The notes under the pieces are model-generated. The model was not told the origin of the DNA and ran no database searches. It saw nothing but the letters and a program-made list of their open reading frames with translations. A DNA stretch of 25,118 nucleotides from a virus. Shown piece by piece: positions 1-8,422 of this stretch. The stretch spans positions 1-25,118 of IMG/VR virus record IMGVR_UViG_3300047557_002197, one strand, 5' to 3'. The translations under genes were made by a program, and so were the position numbers. Numbering within the stretch: position 1 is the first letter of the stretch; each line of letters starts with the position of its first letter.

Positions 1-444
1 AAAGAATATGTTGATAATGTAGTCGAAACCAGAGATATTGTTCTTAGTATAGATTTATCAGACGGTAAATCTAACACATATATCATTGACAATATATTAA
101 ATGGTCCAGCACCGACGGGTCCGGGATTAGCAGAAGATATTAACACTGCTGTTTTCAGAGGTAATACACCACAATATAGAAACGGAACAAAAGTTAAAAT
201 ATTATGTAATTTGATCAGTAATGCCAGCACATCGTTGGATATCAATGCATTACCTCCATCGATATCTACCGCAGCATTTATCACTGATCATATTACAGGA
301 AGTTCAGCGGCTGCGGTAACGAATATATCTTTTCCTGTGGCATCTATTGCTGGATCGTCTGTTTCTGTAACTAGAATTATCAAAATATTTGAAATGGTTG
401 CCGGATCATGGGCTTGGCAATCAGATACAGTATTACCACCATAA
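1..444 (+). CDS. 3' end of a phage tail-fibre-like structural protein (5' truncated)
   Basis: The reading frame is open from base 1 to the TAA at 442-444, giving 147 residues of C-terminus; the true start lies outside the window. A TTG at 211 is only an internal codon of this longer frame. The visible part begins KEYVDNV, which resembles the YVDN motifs of phage fibre proteins, and continues with a Ser/Thr/Ala/Ile-rich, beta-prone sequence ending WAWQSDTVLPP. No enzymatic motif is visible. It ends 19 nt before the next gene, whose product is a tail fibre, on the same strand. I take it as a virion or tail component from composition and context; the exact identity is unknown. Confidence 0.6.
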   Translation, partial: KEYVDNVVETRDIVLSIDLSDGKSNTYIIDNILNGPAPTGPGLAEDINTAVFRGNTPQYRNGTKVKILCNLISNASTSLDINALPPSISTAAFITDHITGSSAAAVTNISFPVASIAGSSVSVTRIIKIFEMVAGSWAWQSDTVLPP

Positions 445-450
445 TGAATT

Positions 451-455
451 AGGAG
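451..455 (+). promoter_or_regulatory. Shine-Dalgarno site of the first tail-fibre gene
   Basis: AGGAG lies 8 nt before the ATG at 464 and fixes that start. It contrasts with the next fibre gene (2618) and the gene at 5366, neither of which has a recognisable Shine-Dalgarno sequence. Confidence 0.7.
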
Positions 456-463
456 CGGCATAG

Positions 464-2566
464 ATGGCCTATATTATCAATAAATTTAACGGAGAACAAT
501 TAATAGTTCTCGAAGATGGTACCATAGATACTACTACTAGTTTAGGATTAGTGGGAAGAAATTATGTAGGATATGGTGAAACTCAGAACGAAAACTTTGT
601 TTATCTTTTAGAAAATTTTGCAAACATTTCTCCTCCTTCGAGACCCTTAGTTGGACAATTATGGTTTGACACTGTTAACAAAGTAGTCAATGTTTATGAT
701 GGAATAAACTGGTATCCTATTGGCAACGCTTTATTAAGAAATACTGCACCTACCAATCCTAATCTAGGAGCGATGTGGTTAGATACAAATGCAAATCAAT
801 TAAAATTATGGCTGGGTACAGGATGGAGAGAAATAGGTCCAGAGGCGGTGCCCGGATTCGGTAGCACCAAAGCTAGATCAGCAACATTAGATGACAGTGC
901 AGGAGATCCAAGACCAGTAATTTATTTAGAAACCGATGATACAATTTTTGCTATCTGTACAGCCGAAGCATTTACAATAAATTCATCTAATTTAGTTAAT
1001 GGTTTTTCTAATGTTTTAGTTGCAGGAATTAATTTATCAAATACTGCTAAAATTAAAGGTGACATTACAGGAAATGCCGGTAGCGCAGATAAATTGTCTA
1101 CTGCAAGATTTATTAATAATGTAGCATTTGATGGACAACAAAATATTACTATAAAGGCTTCCACAACCAACAAGTTGGTTAAAGGAACATATCTAACAGG
1201 ATCAGATTTTGACGGTAGTTCGGAAATCACATGGTCAGTAGATGCTACTCCTAGTAACCTAATAGGAAAAGTAGTAGCTAGAAATAGTGAAGGCGGTTTC
1301 TCTGCAGGAACAATTACAGCTAATTTTGTCGGCAATCTAACTGGTAATGTCAATGCAACTTCTGGTACAAGTAATTTTAACATTGTCGAAGCCAACACAT
1401 TTGTAGGAGCCGAATTAACTGGAAATGCATTTTCTGCTTCTCAGTTAGCGATACCAAGAAGAATTAATGGAGTATCATTTGATGGTACTAGTGATATAAC
1501 AGTAACCGCTGAAGCAGGAACCTTGACAGGATCTACATTAAATCCGTCGGTAATATTTTCAAATATAACATCTTTGGGAACTCTATCTTCATTATCTGTG
1601 GCAGATTTTGGAGTATCTATCGGTGCTTCGGGCGCATTAAGATTTTTTATAGATTCTTCTACACCCACAATTAGATCAACTAGCGGTTCTTTAAATTTTG
1701 ATATGGGAGTTGCAGGTCCTGATATTTCATTTGTAAATGCAGCTACTTCATTAACATTAGGAGGACCTAATGCTCCTGCAATATTAGGTGATAACACTAC
1801 GAATTTAGGTATTACAGGTTATAAATTTAACAACATTTTTGCTTCGACTTTTAAAGGATCATCGGTTGAAACCAGTGTAATTACTCCTGCAGTTCCGGGA
1901 GGCAACGTCACTGCTAATGGAAATTTGGTCGTAACTGGAAATTTAACAGTAGAGGGTAATGTTACAGCAGTAAATTCTACAGAAGTAACGATAGAAGATA
2001 AACTTATAAATCTAGCTAGTAATGCTACTTCTCAAGCAGAAGCAAATGGAGCCGGAATTTATATCAATGGTGCCAATGCTTCATTAATGTATTCTAGTGC
2101 CGGAAATAATTGGAGTTTAAACAAACCCTTAGATATGGGCATACATGATGTTACTACATCTGGTCTATTTAGAGGTACAGCCACATCTGCTCAATATGCT
2201 GATCTAGCAGAAAATTATCTAGCCGATGCTGAATATATTGTTGGTACTGTATTAGAATTTGGTGGAGAATATGAATTAACAGAAGCTAAGGAAGAAACTA
2301 GAAAAGTCGCAGGAGTAGTATCAAAAAATCCTGCTTACTTAATGAACAGTTCCCTTGCTGGAAAATATGTTGTATCAATAGCATTACAGGGCAGAGTCCC
2401 TTGTAAAGTTAGAGGAACAATACGTCGGGGAGATATGATAGTTAGTGCAGGAAACGGCTATGCAAAATCTGTTGAAAATCCCCAAATAGGAGCGATTATA
2501 GGAAAAGCTCTTCAAGATTTTGACGGTGAAGAAGGTATTATCGAAGTAGTAGTAGGCAGAATTTGA
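464..2566 (+). CDS. Tail fibre protein, marine T4-like phage type
   Basis: This 700-residue protein is likely a virion fibre or adhesin. The N-terminal module (about residues 1-130) contains KFNGE, LEDGTID, VGRNYVGYGE and two copies of a W-D-T-x-N type motif (GQLWFDT, GAMWLDT), a pattern I associate with cyanophage and related marine myovirus fibres. The middle is low-complexity, with repeated GN-L/V-TGN units. Around residues 486-545 is the segment containing GNLTVEGN and GAGIYINGAN, often seen before fibre tips. The C-terminal module starts at YADLAENY (about residue 577) and resembles fibre-tip domains with a VVSKNPA motif. The gene ends in tandem stops, TGA then TAA. It is paralogous to the next gene at both ends. 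The family is fairly sure; the receptor is unknown. Confidence 0.85.
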   Translation: MAYIINKFNGEQLIVLEDGTIDTTTSLGLVGRNYVGYGETQNENFVYLLENFANISPPSRPLVGQLWFDTVNKVVNVYDGINWYPIGNALLRNTAPTNPNLGAMWLDTNANQLKLWLGTGWREIGPEAVPGFGSTKARSATLDDSAGDPRPVIYLETDDTIFAICTAEAFTINSSNLVNGFSNVLVAGINLSNTAKIKGDITGNAGSADKLSTARFINNVAFDGQQNITIKASTTNKLVKGTYLTGSDFDGSSEITWSVDATPSNLIGKVVARNSEGGFSAGTITANFVGNLTGNVNATSGTSNFNIVEANTFVGAELTGNAFSASQLAIPRRINGVSFDGTSDITVTAEAGTLTGSTLNPSVIFSNITSLGTLSSLSVADFGVSIGASGALRFFIDSSTPTIRSTSGSLNFDMGVAGPDISFVNAATSLTLGGPNAPAILGDNTTNLGITGYKFNNIFASTFKGSSVETSVITPAVPGGNVTANGNLVVTGNLTVEGNVTAVNSTEVTIEDKLINLASNATSQAEANGAGIYINGANASLMYSSAGNNWSLNKPLDMGIHDVTTSGLFRGTATSAQYADLAENYLADAEYIVGTVLEFGGEYELTEAKEETRKVAGVVSKNPAYLMNSSLAGKYVVSIALQGRVPCKVRGTIRRGDMIVSAGNGYAKSVENPQIGAIIGKALQDFDGEEGIIEVVVGRI

Positions 2567-2580
2567 TAATTCTATGAACT

Positions 2581-2588
2581 GATAAATA
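2581..2588 (+). promoter_or_regulatory. Candidate T4-type late promoter
   Basis: GATAAATA differs at one position from the T4 late promoter TATAAATA. It lies in the 51-nt gap between the two tail-fibre genes and 29 nt before the ATG at 2618. One-mismatch octamers are not rare in AT-rich DNA, so placement in a gap is the main support. A perfect 10-nt AT palindrome follows at 2594-2603. Confidence 0.45.
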
Positions 2589-2617
2589 CAAGATATTATA
2601 ATAACGGACTTACAACT

Positions 2618-4432
2618 ATGGCATATCAAGTAGATAAATTTAACGGAACATTTTTTGTATCAGTAGAAGACGGTACTATTGATACTTCTTCAGATCTGCG
2701 ACTTGTGGGAAAAAATTATGCAGGTTACGGTGAAGTCCAAAACGAAAATTTTCTTCATTTATTAGAAAATTTTGCAAACACTACAGCACCACCTAAAGTA
2801 ATTACAGGACAAATATGGTTTGATACATCAAACAAAAAATTAAAATATTACGATGGATCTAAATTTAAAGTTGCTGGAGGTGCAGAAGTTAGTGCTACAG
2901 CGCCTAGCGGATTGTCAGCAGGAGATTTTTGGTGGGACAGTTCTGCAAAACAATTATATGCATGGAGCGGAACAGAATTTACACTCATTGGACCAGAATC
3001 TGCTCCCGACTTAGGAAATTCAACAGTTACAGCGGCAGTAATAAAAGGCACAGTTTCTACAGCAGTTGGCCCACATACTATTCTAAAAGTTATTGCAGAT
3101 GATAAAGTTGTTGGTATTTTTAGTAAAACTGCATTTACTATAGATAATTCTCAGAATCCAATAGAAGATTTCTCAGTGATTAAGAAAGGATTTACTTTGG
3201 CTAAATCCATATCAGGGGTTTCAACAGACGATTTTGTTATGTGGGGCACTGCAGAAAATTCTAACAAACTAGGTGGATTCGCGGCCGATCAATACATTCG
3301 AGTCGGAGTAAATGATTTTACTTCTGAAGTTGGATTTAGCGATGCAGGATTCCAAGTCGGCGATGGTAATGATTTAAGAGTTAGAGTAGAAAACGGCGAT
3401 GAAGTTATAGTAGAGAATAGATTAGGAAACGATATCACATTTAGAATTACTGTAACAGAAACAACCGACGAACGAGATGTCGCTATTATTACAAGATCGG
3501 GAATTATTCCTGGATCTGATAACGTTTATACATTAGGTGGAACTGTAGGCAGTAGCACAATTAGATGGAACAATGTATTTTCTACAACATTTACAGGAAA
3601 TTTAACAGGTAATGTAACAGGTAATACGACTGGAGTTCATACAGGAAATGTGTTAGCTAATGATAACACGATAATGATAAATGCATCGACTAAACAAATT
3701 GGTTATGTTGGAGCAAATATTGTTGGAACATTGACTGGATCTGTAACTGGTTCATCTGCATCGGCAACTAATGCATTGAAATTAACAGACTTGGATCCTT
3801 CTATCTCTGTTCCTGTAGGTGCTGTAGCAACCATACCTGTTAGAGATACTTCTGGAAACATCGCAGCTAATCAGTTTATTGGAACAGCCGATAAAGTTGA
3901 CAGAACTTTTATTGATAGTACAGATGCAGTAGTAGATCCTGCATGGAACAATGCGGTTACTAGCACCAAATATAGAACAGCTCGTCTGTCTGCCACAGCA
4001 TACAGTATAGTTGCTAGAGATTCAAGCGGCAATATTACAACAAATATATTTCAAGGAACAGCTACAGCAGCTCGTTATGCAGATCTAGCAGAGAAATATC
4101 TACCAGATGCTGATTACGATGTTGGAACAGTAGTAACTGTTGGTGGAGAAAAAGAAATAACAGCTAGTTCTTGGGGAGATCGAGCTATAGGTGCTATTAG
4201 TGCTAATCCTGCTTTTATGATGAATAAAGATCTGGAAGGCGGTGTTTATGTAGCACTAAAAGGTCGTGTTCCAGTAAAAGTCACAGGAGCAGTAAAAAAA
4301 GGCCAAAGATTAGTAGCAGCAAATAATGGCTGTGCTATGCCAGCAGTCCCACATGCTAATGATGTGTTTGCTATCGCTTTAGAAAGCAACGACGACGTTG
4401 GTGTAAAAATCATAGAAGCGATAATTTTATAA
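2618..4432 (+). CDS. Second tail fibre protein, paralogue of the upstream fibre
   Basis: This 604-residue likely virion fibre has the same modular plan as its neighbour. The N-terminal module has KFNGT, VEDGTID, VGKNYAGYGE, GQIWFDT and a second copy DFWWDSS (residues 1 to about 130). The central region contains GNLTGNVTGNTTG repeats, and the C-terminal module begins at RYADLAEKY (about residue 486) with an SANPA motif. The middle differs from the first fibre, with a segment containing DGNDLRVRVENGDEV. The pair looks like a duplication whose ends were kept while the centre diverged. No clear Shine-Dalgarno precedes the ATG; a late-promoter-like octamer lies in the gap before it. The stop is 1 nt from the next ATG. 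Confidence 0.85.
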   Translation: MAYQVDKFNGTFFVSVEDGTIDTSSDLRLVGKNYAGYGEVQNENFLHLLENFANTTAPPKVITGQIWFDTSNKKLKYYDGSKFKVAGGAEVSATAPSGLSAGDFWWDSSAKQLYAWSGTEFTLIGPESAPDLGNSTVTAAVIKGTVSTAVGPHTILKVIADDKVVGIFSKTAFTIDNSQNPIEDFSVIKKGFTLAKSISGVSTDDFVMWGTAENSNKLGGFAADQYIRVGVNDFTSEVGFSDAGFQVGDGNDLRVRVENGDEVIVENRLGNDITFRITVTETTDERDVAIITRSGIIPGSDNVYTLGGTVGSSTIRWNNVFSTTFTGNLTGNVTGNTTGVHTGNVLANDNTIMINASTKQIGYVGANIVGTLTGSVTGSSASATNALKLTDLDPSISVPVGAVATIPVRDTSGNIAANQFIGTADKVDRTFIDSTDAVVDPAWNNAVTSTKYRTARLSATAYSIVARDSSGNITTNIFQGTATAARYADLAEKYLPDADYDVGTVVTVGGEKEITASSWGDRAIGAISANPAFMMNKDLEGGVYVALKGRVPVKVTGAVKKGQRLVAANNGCAMPAVPHANDVFAIALESNDDVGVKIIEAIIL

Positions 4433-4433
4433 A

Positions 4434-5330
4434 ATGACAACAGGAACTCAAATATTTGCATCCCAGTTTGTTGCTATACAGGATAAAGCAGAACTCCTAT
4501 TAGGTACCGGTTCTGGTAGTAGCGGCTATGGCCAAACAGTTCAGTCTGCGGATGTATTTTCAGGTAATCAAATCACAAAAGCTCAGTGGGATGCATTGAG
4601 ATACGACATCGTTAATATTAGAATGCACCAAGATGGTGTTATGCCTAACATTATTACTGTAAATTCGGGAGACGTGATTGGATACGGAGCGGGTTCTCCT
4701 AATACTAATTATAATACATTATTAGATACGGCGATAGCTAATAAATTTCAAATCGCAGGCAATCAATCTATAGTTTCATCTAAAGGTTCAGCTACATTTA
4801 CCGGTTCCTGGTCAACTTCTGCAGAATTTACATTAACAATAACATTTTCAACAGCAGATCAGGGAAGATATTTTTTTAATAGCGGCGGAAAAATAAGATT
4901 AACGACAACTTTAACTGGAGGAACTGCTAGTCCTCAGTACAATGCATGGACTAGTTTTTTAAATGCTACCGGAGTGAGAAGTTTTGGAGCCGACACAGAT
5001 CCTTTTATAAATTATTATACGTTAACTAATTCTTTCCAAACTTATTATCAAGGATCTTTAACGACTCCTTATTCTGCTAATAACTACAGATTACAAGCTA
5101 GGACTAACGTTTCTAATAATTCTACTGGAACTGCTACAGTTTTATATTTGAAAGTTATTTTAACAGATGCTTATGTTGATAATTTTCCAGCTTCGCCGCC
5201 CCCTGATTTAGTAAACGGAACAATAACTATAGCTGTTGAAGAATTAAAAGCATCAGGTACAATGATACCGACGGGTAATTTTACTATCACTAGTCCAGCA
5301 TACTCACTTTCTAGTATCAGTGCTAGTTAA
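4434..5330 (+). CDS. Putative virion structural protein (first of a tandem pair)
   Basis: This 298-residue protein has no enzymatic motif. It is rich in Ser, Thr, Asn and Tyr and probably mostly beta structure. Landmarks are LGTGSGSSGYGQ (about 23-34), QWDALRYDI (51-59), RYFFNSGGKIR (145-155), TLTNSFQTYY (196-205) and a short proline linker PASPPPD (252-258) before a beta-rich C-terminal tail. The downstream gene has all these landmarks in the same order. Its start is 1 nt after the previous fibre stop, so it is probably translated by reinitiation. I recognise the type as a conserved structural protein of marine T4-like phages, but can give no gene name; a fibre or tail decoration role is inferred from position. 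Confidence 0.7.
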   Translation: MTTGTQIFASQFVAIQDKAELLLGTGSGSSGYGQTVQSADVFSGNQITKAQWDALRYDIVNIRMHQDGVMPNIITVNSGDVIGYGAGSPNTNYNTLLDTAIANKFQIAGNQSIVSSKGSATFTGSWSTSAEFTLTITFSTADQGRYFFNSGGKIRLTTTLTGGTASPQYNAWTSFLNATGVRSFGADTDPFINYYTLTNSFQTYYQGSLTTPYSANNYRLQARTNVSNNSTGTATVLYLKVILTDAYVDNFPASPPPDLVNGTITIAVEELKASGTMIPTGNFTITSPAYSLSSISAS

Positions 5331-5333
5331 AGT

Positions 5334-5341
5334 TTTAAATA
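5334..5341 (+). promoter_or_regulatory. Candidate T4-type late promoter
   Basis: TTTAAATA differs at one position from TATAAATA and lies in the 35-nt gap before the gene at 5366. The 11-mer TAAATAAACTG at 5336-5346 recurs exactly at 6346-6356 in the next gap, which supports a shared regulatory element. A 6-nt inverted repeat (GTTTTA at 5332, TAAAAC at 5351) flanks it, too short to weigh. Confidence 0.45.
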
Positions 5342-5365
5342 AACTGAAAATAAAACGTTATATCC

Positions 5366-6319
5366 ATGCCTGTTAATGACATAATCAGAGATGTAGACTA
5401 TAATTCCATAAGAACCAAAGTAGTTGGTATTCTGGGAACAGGTTCTGGCAACTCCGGTTATGGTCAAAATTTAAATAGTTCTGCTGTAGCCGTGGGTAAT
5501 AAAGTATCTATCAATGAATGGGCAAATTTGAGATACGATATTATTAATGCATATGTTCACCAAAATGGATCTATGCCTACTATTGTAACTGCCTCTGAAT
5601 CGGATAAAGTTAGATACAGTGCAATTGATGCTCCAGTTATAACATATGACACACTAGCTGATGGTTTAATTACAAATAAGTTTGCATTAGGTGCCGGCCA
5701 GTCTGCTGTAAATGCCTACACACCTTCTTCTACTACATGGCCGGGACCTTATGGATCATTTTGGAACACAAGATTAGTTTGCACCATCGATGTGTATTGG
5801 GCGAATTCTAATGCTGCCAGATATTTTTTTAATAGTGGAGGGCAGATAAGAATAGCAAGTTCTAGGAGTGGGGGATCTGTTTTTTCTCAAAATACATCTT
5901 GGACATCTATTTTAAGTTCTGCCGGAACTCAATCATTTGGTGGAAATAATCCAGGAACGGGAACTTCTCCTTCAGATGGTCAGAATTGGTATAGATTAAC
6001 TAATTCTTTTCAACAGTATTATTCAACAAGTGGTTCGAGCCCATACGGAGCAAATACTTATAGATTATTGGCCAGAGTAACTGATGTAATTAGTAATTCT
6101 TCCGGTACAGCAGCAGCTAGTCAATTTAGAGTGGAATTCGTTGATAATTATGTAGATCCCGGACCAGAACCAAGTCCTCCGCCCGGCGATCAAGTAGATG
6201 GAACAGTTTCAGTTTCAGTGTCAGCAGTTTACGCTACTGGAGTATTGGTTCCATCAGGATTCGGAACTTTTACAGTAACTCTACCCACGGTAGCAGTTGG
6301 AGCAGTAGCCCCAGCATAA
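5366..6319 (+). CDS. Putative virion structural protein (second of a tandem pair)
   Basis: This 317-residue protein is paralogous to the previous gene: LGTGSGNSGYGQ (about 23-34), EWANLRYDI (51-59), RYFFNSGGQIR (152-162), RLTNSFQQYY, SPYGANTYRLLARV, then a Pro-rich linker PGPEPSPPPGD (about 265-275) and a beta-rich tail ending in PTVAVGAVAPA. It is slightly longer because of insertions in the middle. No Shine-Dalgarno sequence precedes the ATG. It is probably a virion surface or fibre-associated protein; a specific role cannot be assigned. It is the last structural-type gene before the coupled enzyme cluster. Confidence 0.7.
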   Translation: MPVNDIIRDVDYNSIRTKVVGILGTGSGNSGYGQNLNSSAVAVGNKVSINEWANLRYDIINAYVHQNGSMPTIVTASESDKVRYSAIDAPVITYDTLADGLITNKFALGAGQSAVNAYTPSSTTWPGPYGSFWNTRLVCTIDVYWANSNAARYFFNSGGQIRIASSRSGGSVFSQNTSWTSILSSAGTQSFGGNNPGTGTSPSDGQNWYRLTNSFQQYYSTSGSSPYGANTYRLLARVTDVISNSSGTAAASQFRVEFVDNYVDPGPEPSPPPGDQVDGTVSVSVSAVYATGVLVPSGFGTFTVTLPTVAVGAVAPA

Positions 6320-6343
6320 AAATATTTCTCCGTATTATCCATC

Positions 6344-6351
6344 GCTAAATA
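6344..6351 (+). promoter_or_regulatory. Candidate T4-type late promoter inside the hairpin loop
   Basis: GCTAAATA is a two-mismatch version of TATAAATA, on its own a weak match. Support comes from the exact 11-mer TAAATAAACTG (6346-6356) shared with the preceding gap. It is the last visible promoter candidate before 18.7 kb of uninterrupted genes. Initiation would be expected a few nucleotides downstream, near 6357. Confidence 0.4.
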
Positions 6352-6368
6352 AACTGCGCAGATAATCT

Positions 6369-6373
6369 AGGAG
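6369..6373 (+). promoter_or_regulatory. Shine-Dalgarno site (sequestered in the hairpin)
   Basis: AGGAG lies 5 nt before the ATG at 6379 and sets that start. Four of its five bases pair in the outer stem of the 6324-6377 hairpin, so access probably depends on where the transcript begins. Confidence 0.65.
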
Positions 6374-6378
6374 AAATT

Positions 6379-6729
6379 ATGCACGAGCAACTCAAACAAG
6401 CTCTAGAGTTTGCAAACTATCAGCAAACATTTTCGATACAAAGAAAAATTCTTAAAGAAAAAATAGATGCCAAATTAACCTATGGTTATAATGGTGGGTT
6501 ATTTCGTATTGACAGAAATTTGTTAACATTTGTCGATACATTGTGCAATAAGGGTCGATCTGATGGAGTGGTTTTAATAGATTCAAACGACAATCCTATA
6601 ATGATAGAAAATCTAGAGGTTTTTAAAGATGAAATTTTCAGTAGATACTTTGAAGCTACTAATGAATATTTTGAAAACTTTGAAAAATTAAAAAAAAGTA
6701 GATCGGTTGAAAAATTATTAGAGCAATGA
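6379..6729 (+). CDS. Conserved phage protein of unknown function, 116 aa
   Basis: This small, charged, mostly helical-looking protein has no signal peptide, membrane segment or cysteine cluster. The centre has LFRIDRNLLTFVDTL and GVVLIDSNDNPIMIENLEVF; the C-terminus has FSRYFEATNEYF and ends KKSRSVEKLLEQ. I recall similar small proteins near the tail-fibre region of marine T4-like phages but know of no function. It is the first gene of the 17-gene coupled run. Its ribosome binding site lies in a candidate hairpin, and its stop overlaps the next start as ATGA. With no enzymatic motif, a structural, assembly or regulatory role is equally open. Confidence 0.75.
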   Translation: MHEQLKQALEFANYQQTFSIQRKILKEKIDAKLTYGYNGGLFRIDRNLLTFVDTLCNKGRSDGVVLIDSNDNPIMIENLEVFKDEIFSRYFEATNEYFENFEKLKKSRSVEKLLEQ

Positions 6730-7586
6730 AAAAAGGTATTTTAATTTACGCACATAATAATACTTCGGTAGATTACGCACTGATGTCGATAATTTCTGGA
6801 GGACTAGCGAAGAAAAATTTAAATGTTCCCGCATCTCTAGTCACAGATCAACATACAGTAGAATGGATGAAAGAATCTAAGATTTATGATGTTGCTAACT
6901 CTGTATTCGAACAAATAATCATAGTTGAAAAACCTCAGACTGCTAACAAAAGAAGACTTTTCGATGGCAATCATGATTCTATGATTCCATTTGTCAACGC
7001 TAATAGATATTCAGCGTATGAGCTAACTCCTTATGATAGAACATTATTAATAGATAGCGATTTTCTTGTGTTGTCTTCAAATTTATCTCAATATTGGGAT
7101 ATGGATTGCGATTATATGATCGGAGAATCAATTAATGATATATGCGATCAAAAGAGACTAGGTTATCATGATAGATACATTTCAGATGTAGGAATCAAAT
7201 TGTATTGGGCCACTACGATAATGTTTACAAAAAATCAAAAAAGTAAATTGTTTTTTGATCTTGTGCAATGTATCAAAGAGAACTATCAATATTTTGCAGA
7301 TATCTATAGATTCGACAGTAGACAATATAGAAATGATATATCTTTTAGCATAGCCAAACATATTTTAGACGGTTTCGAAGAACAAAAATCTCAGCAACTA
7401 CCACCAGTTTTATCTGCATTGGATCGAGACATATTACATGATGTATCTGGATCTAGACTAACTTTTTTAATAACGCCGAGATTAGATGATACCTATTGTG
7501 CAGCTTCGATATCCGGAGTAGACATTCATATCATGAATAAGCAAAGCATAGTAAGAAATAAAGAAAAGTTATTGGAATTAATATGA
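6726..7586 (+). CDS. GT-A-type glycosyltransferase-like protein
   Basis: This 286-residue protein begins with a strand typical of nucleotide-sugar-binding folds (KKGILIYAHNN). It has the context DRTLLIDSDFLV with an Asp-x-Asp triad at about 110-112, the usual place for the metal and nucleotide-sugar site in GT-A enzymes (GT8-like layout). A YRNDISFSIA segment (201-210) is probably acceptor-side or active-site, as the neighbour has GTDEAFALS in the equivalent place. No membrane segment is visible, so it should be cytosolic. It starts as an ATGA overlap with the gene before and ends the same way. Donor and acceptor cannot be read. Distant resemblance to the next gene (TPYDRTLLIDSD versus SPFDATICLDVD) suggests an old duplication. 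Confidence 0.7.
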   Translation: MKKGILIYAHNNTSVDYALMSIISGGLAKKNLNVPASLVTDQHTVEWMKESKIYDVANSVFEQIIIVEKPQTANKRRLFDGNHDSMIPFVNANRYSAYELTPYDRTLLIDSDFLVLSSNLSQYWDMDCDYMIGESINDICDQKRLGYHDRYISDVGIKLYWATTIMFTKNQKSKLFFDLVQCIKENYQYFADIYRFDSRQYRNDISFSIAKHILDGFEEQKSQQLPPVLSALDRDILHDVSGSRLTFLITPRLDDTYCAASISGVDIHIMNKQSIVRNKEKLLELI

Positions 7587-8422
7587 AATTTGGATATCTA
7601 TTAATTGTATCCGAAAATGAATCAGCGGATTATCTGCAATTAGCCTATGGTCTTGCTCTTAGTATTAAAAATACTCAAAAACCAGGATACGATCAAGTAG
7701 CAATAGTATTAGATGATAAAAATAAATTAAAAAGATTTAACAGTTCTTGGGTATTTGATCATGTGATCGAATGGGCCGAAAAAGATTTTTGGGATGGTAG
7801 ATCCTGGATGGATCAATTATCCCCATTTGATGCCACTATTTGTTTAGATGTTGACATGCTATTTCTAAGAGATTATAGTCATTGGGTTGATTATTTTTTA
7901 GAAAATTCTGAATTATATGTAGCTAATAAATCTTATACATACAGAGGTGAGCTAGTAGATGATCGATTTTATAGAAAAACTTTTATAAAAAATGATCTTC
8001 CTAATCTGTATTCCATGTATACTTTCTTTAAGAAAGAAAGTCGACTAGCATCATCTTTTTTTGATGTGGGTAGACAGATAATTTCTAATCCTACGGAATT
8101 CGCAAATATTTTTTTATCAGAATATAAACCCAGAATCATAGGCACCGACGAAGCGTTTGCTCTATCGGCTAAAATTTTAGGAATATCGGATACTATTTCT
8201 TATCCTTTAGAGTTTCCTAGAATAGTTCATATGAAACCTATGATACAGAACTGGCCTTGGCCAGCTGATTGCTGGAGCGATCATGTGGGATTTTATTTTA
8301 ATAGAAAAGGTCAATTAAAAATTGGAAATTATCATCAGAGCGATATAGTTCATTATGTCGAAAAGAATAAAATTAATGACGAAATTATTAACATCCTAGA
8401 AGAGATTGCGTGGAAAAAATGA
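7583..8422 (+). CDS. GT-A-type glycosyltransferase-like protein
   Basis: This 279-residue protein has an N-terminal strand FGYLLIVSENESADY and a DVD triad at about 89-91 in SPFDATICLDVDMLF, the likely metal-binding DxD. GTDEAFALSAKIL (about 187-199) and HMKPMIQNWPWP follow; acidic and His residues here often complete GT8-like active sites. A conserved-looking WDGRSWMDQLSPFD precedes the DxD. There is no signal peptide or membrane segment. ATGA overlaps join it to both neighbours. It probably acts with the gene before it on the same glycan or protein; the sugar is unknown. A nucleotidyltransferase or inactive relative cannot be excluded. Confidence 0.7.
   Translation: MKFGYLLIVSENESADYLQLAYGLALSIKNTQKPGYDQVAIVLDDKNKLKRFNSSWVFDHVIEWAEKDFWDGRSWMDQLSPFDATICLDVDMLFLRDYSHWVDYFLENSELYVANKSYTYRGELVDDRFYRKTFIKNDLPNLYSMYTFFKKESRLASSFFDVGRQIISNPTEFANIFLSEYKPRIIGTDEAFALSAKILGISDTISYPLEFPRIVHMKPMIQNWPWPADCWSDHVGFYFNRKGQLKIGNYHQSDIVHYVEKNKINDEIINILEEIAWKK

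Larger units (their letters stand above)
6324..6377 (+). promoter_or_regulatory. Candidate RNA hairpin burying the ribosome binding site of the 6379 gene
   Basis: An outer stem pairs ATTTCTCC (6324-6331) with GGAGAAAT (6370-6377), eight perfect pairs. An inner stem pairs ATTATC (6334-6339) with GATAAT (6361-6366). A small internal loop separates the stems and a 21-nt loop closes the structure. The AGGAG ribosome binding site (6369-6373) falls in the right arm. A late-promoter-like octamer sits in the terminal loop, so a transcript starting about 6357 would lack the left arm and leave the site free. The pairing was seen by eye; no folding energy was computed. Confidence 0.55.

Noticed and set aside
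922-1797. Two long minus-strand open frames inside the first tail-fibre gene
   Set aside because: They are antisense shadows of a well-supported fibre gene, lack recognisable domains and have no ribosome binding sites in a sensible context.
8410-8418. GTG start for the 202-aa unknown protein
   Set aside because: The ATG at 8419 forms the standard ATGA junction; GTG adds only three residues inside the previous gene.
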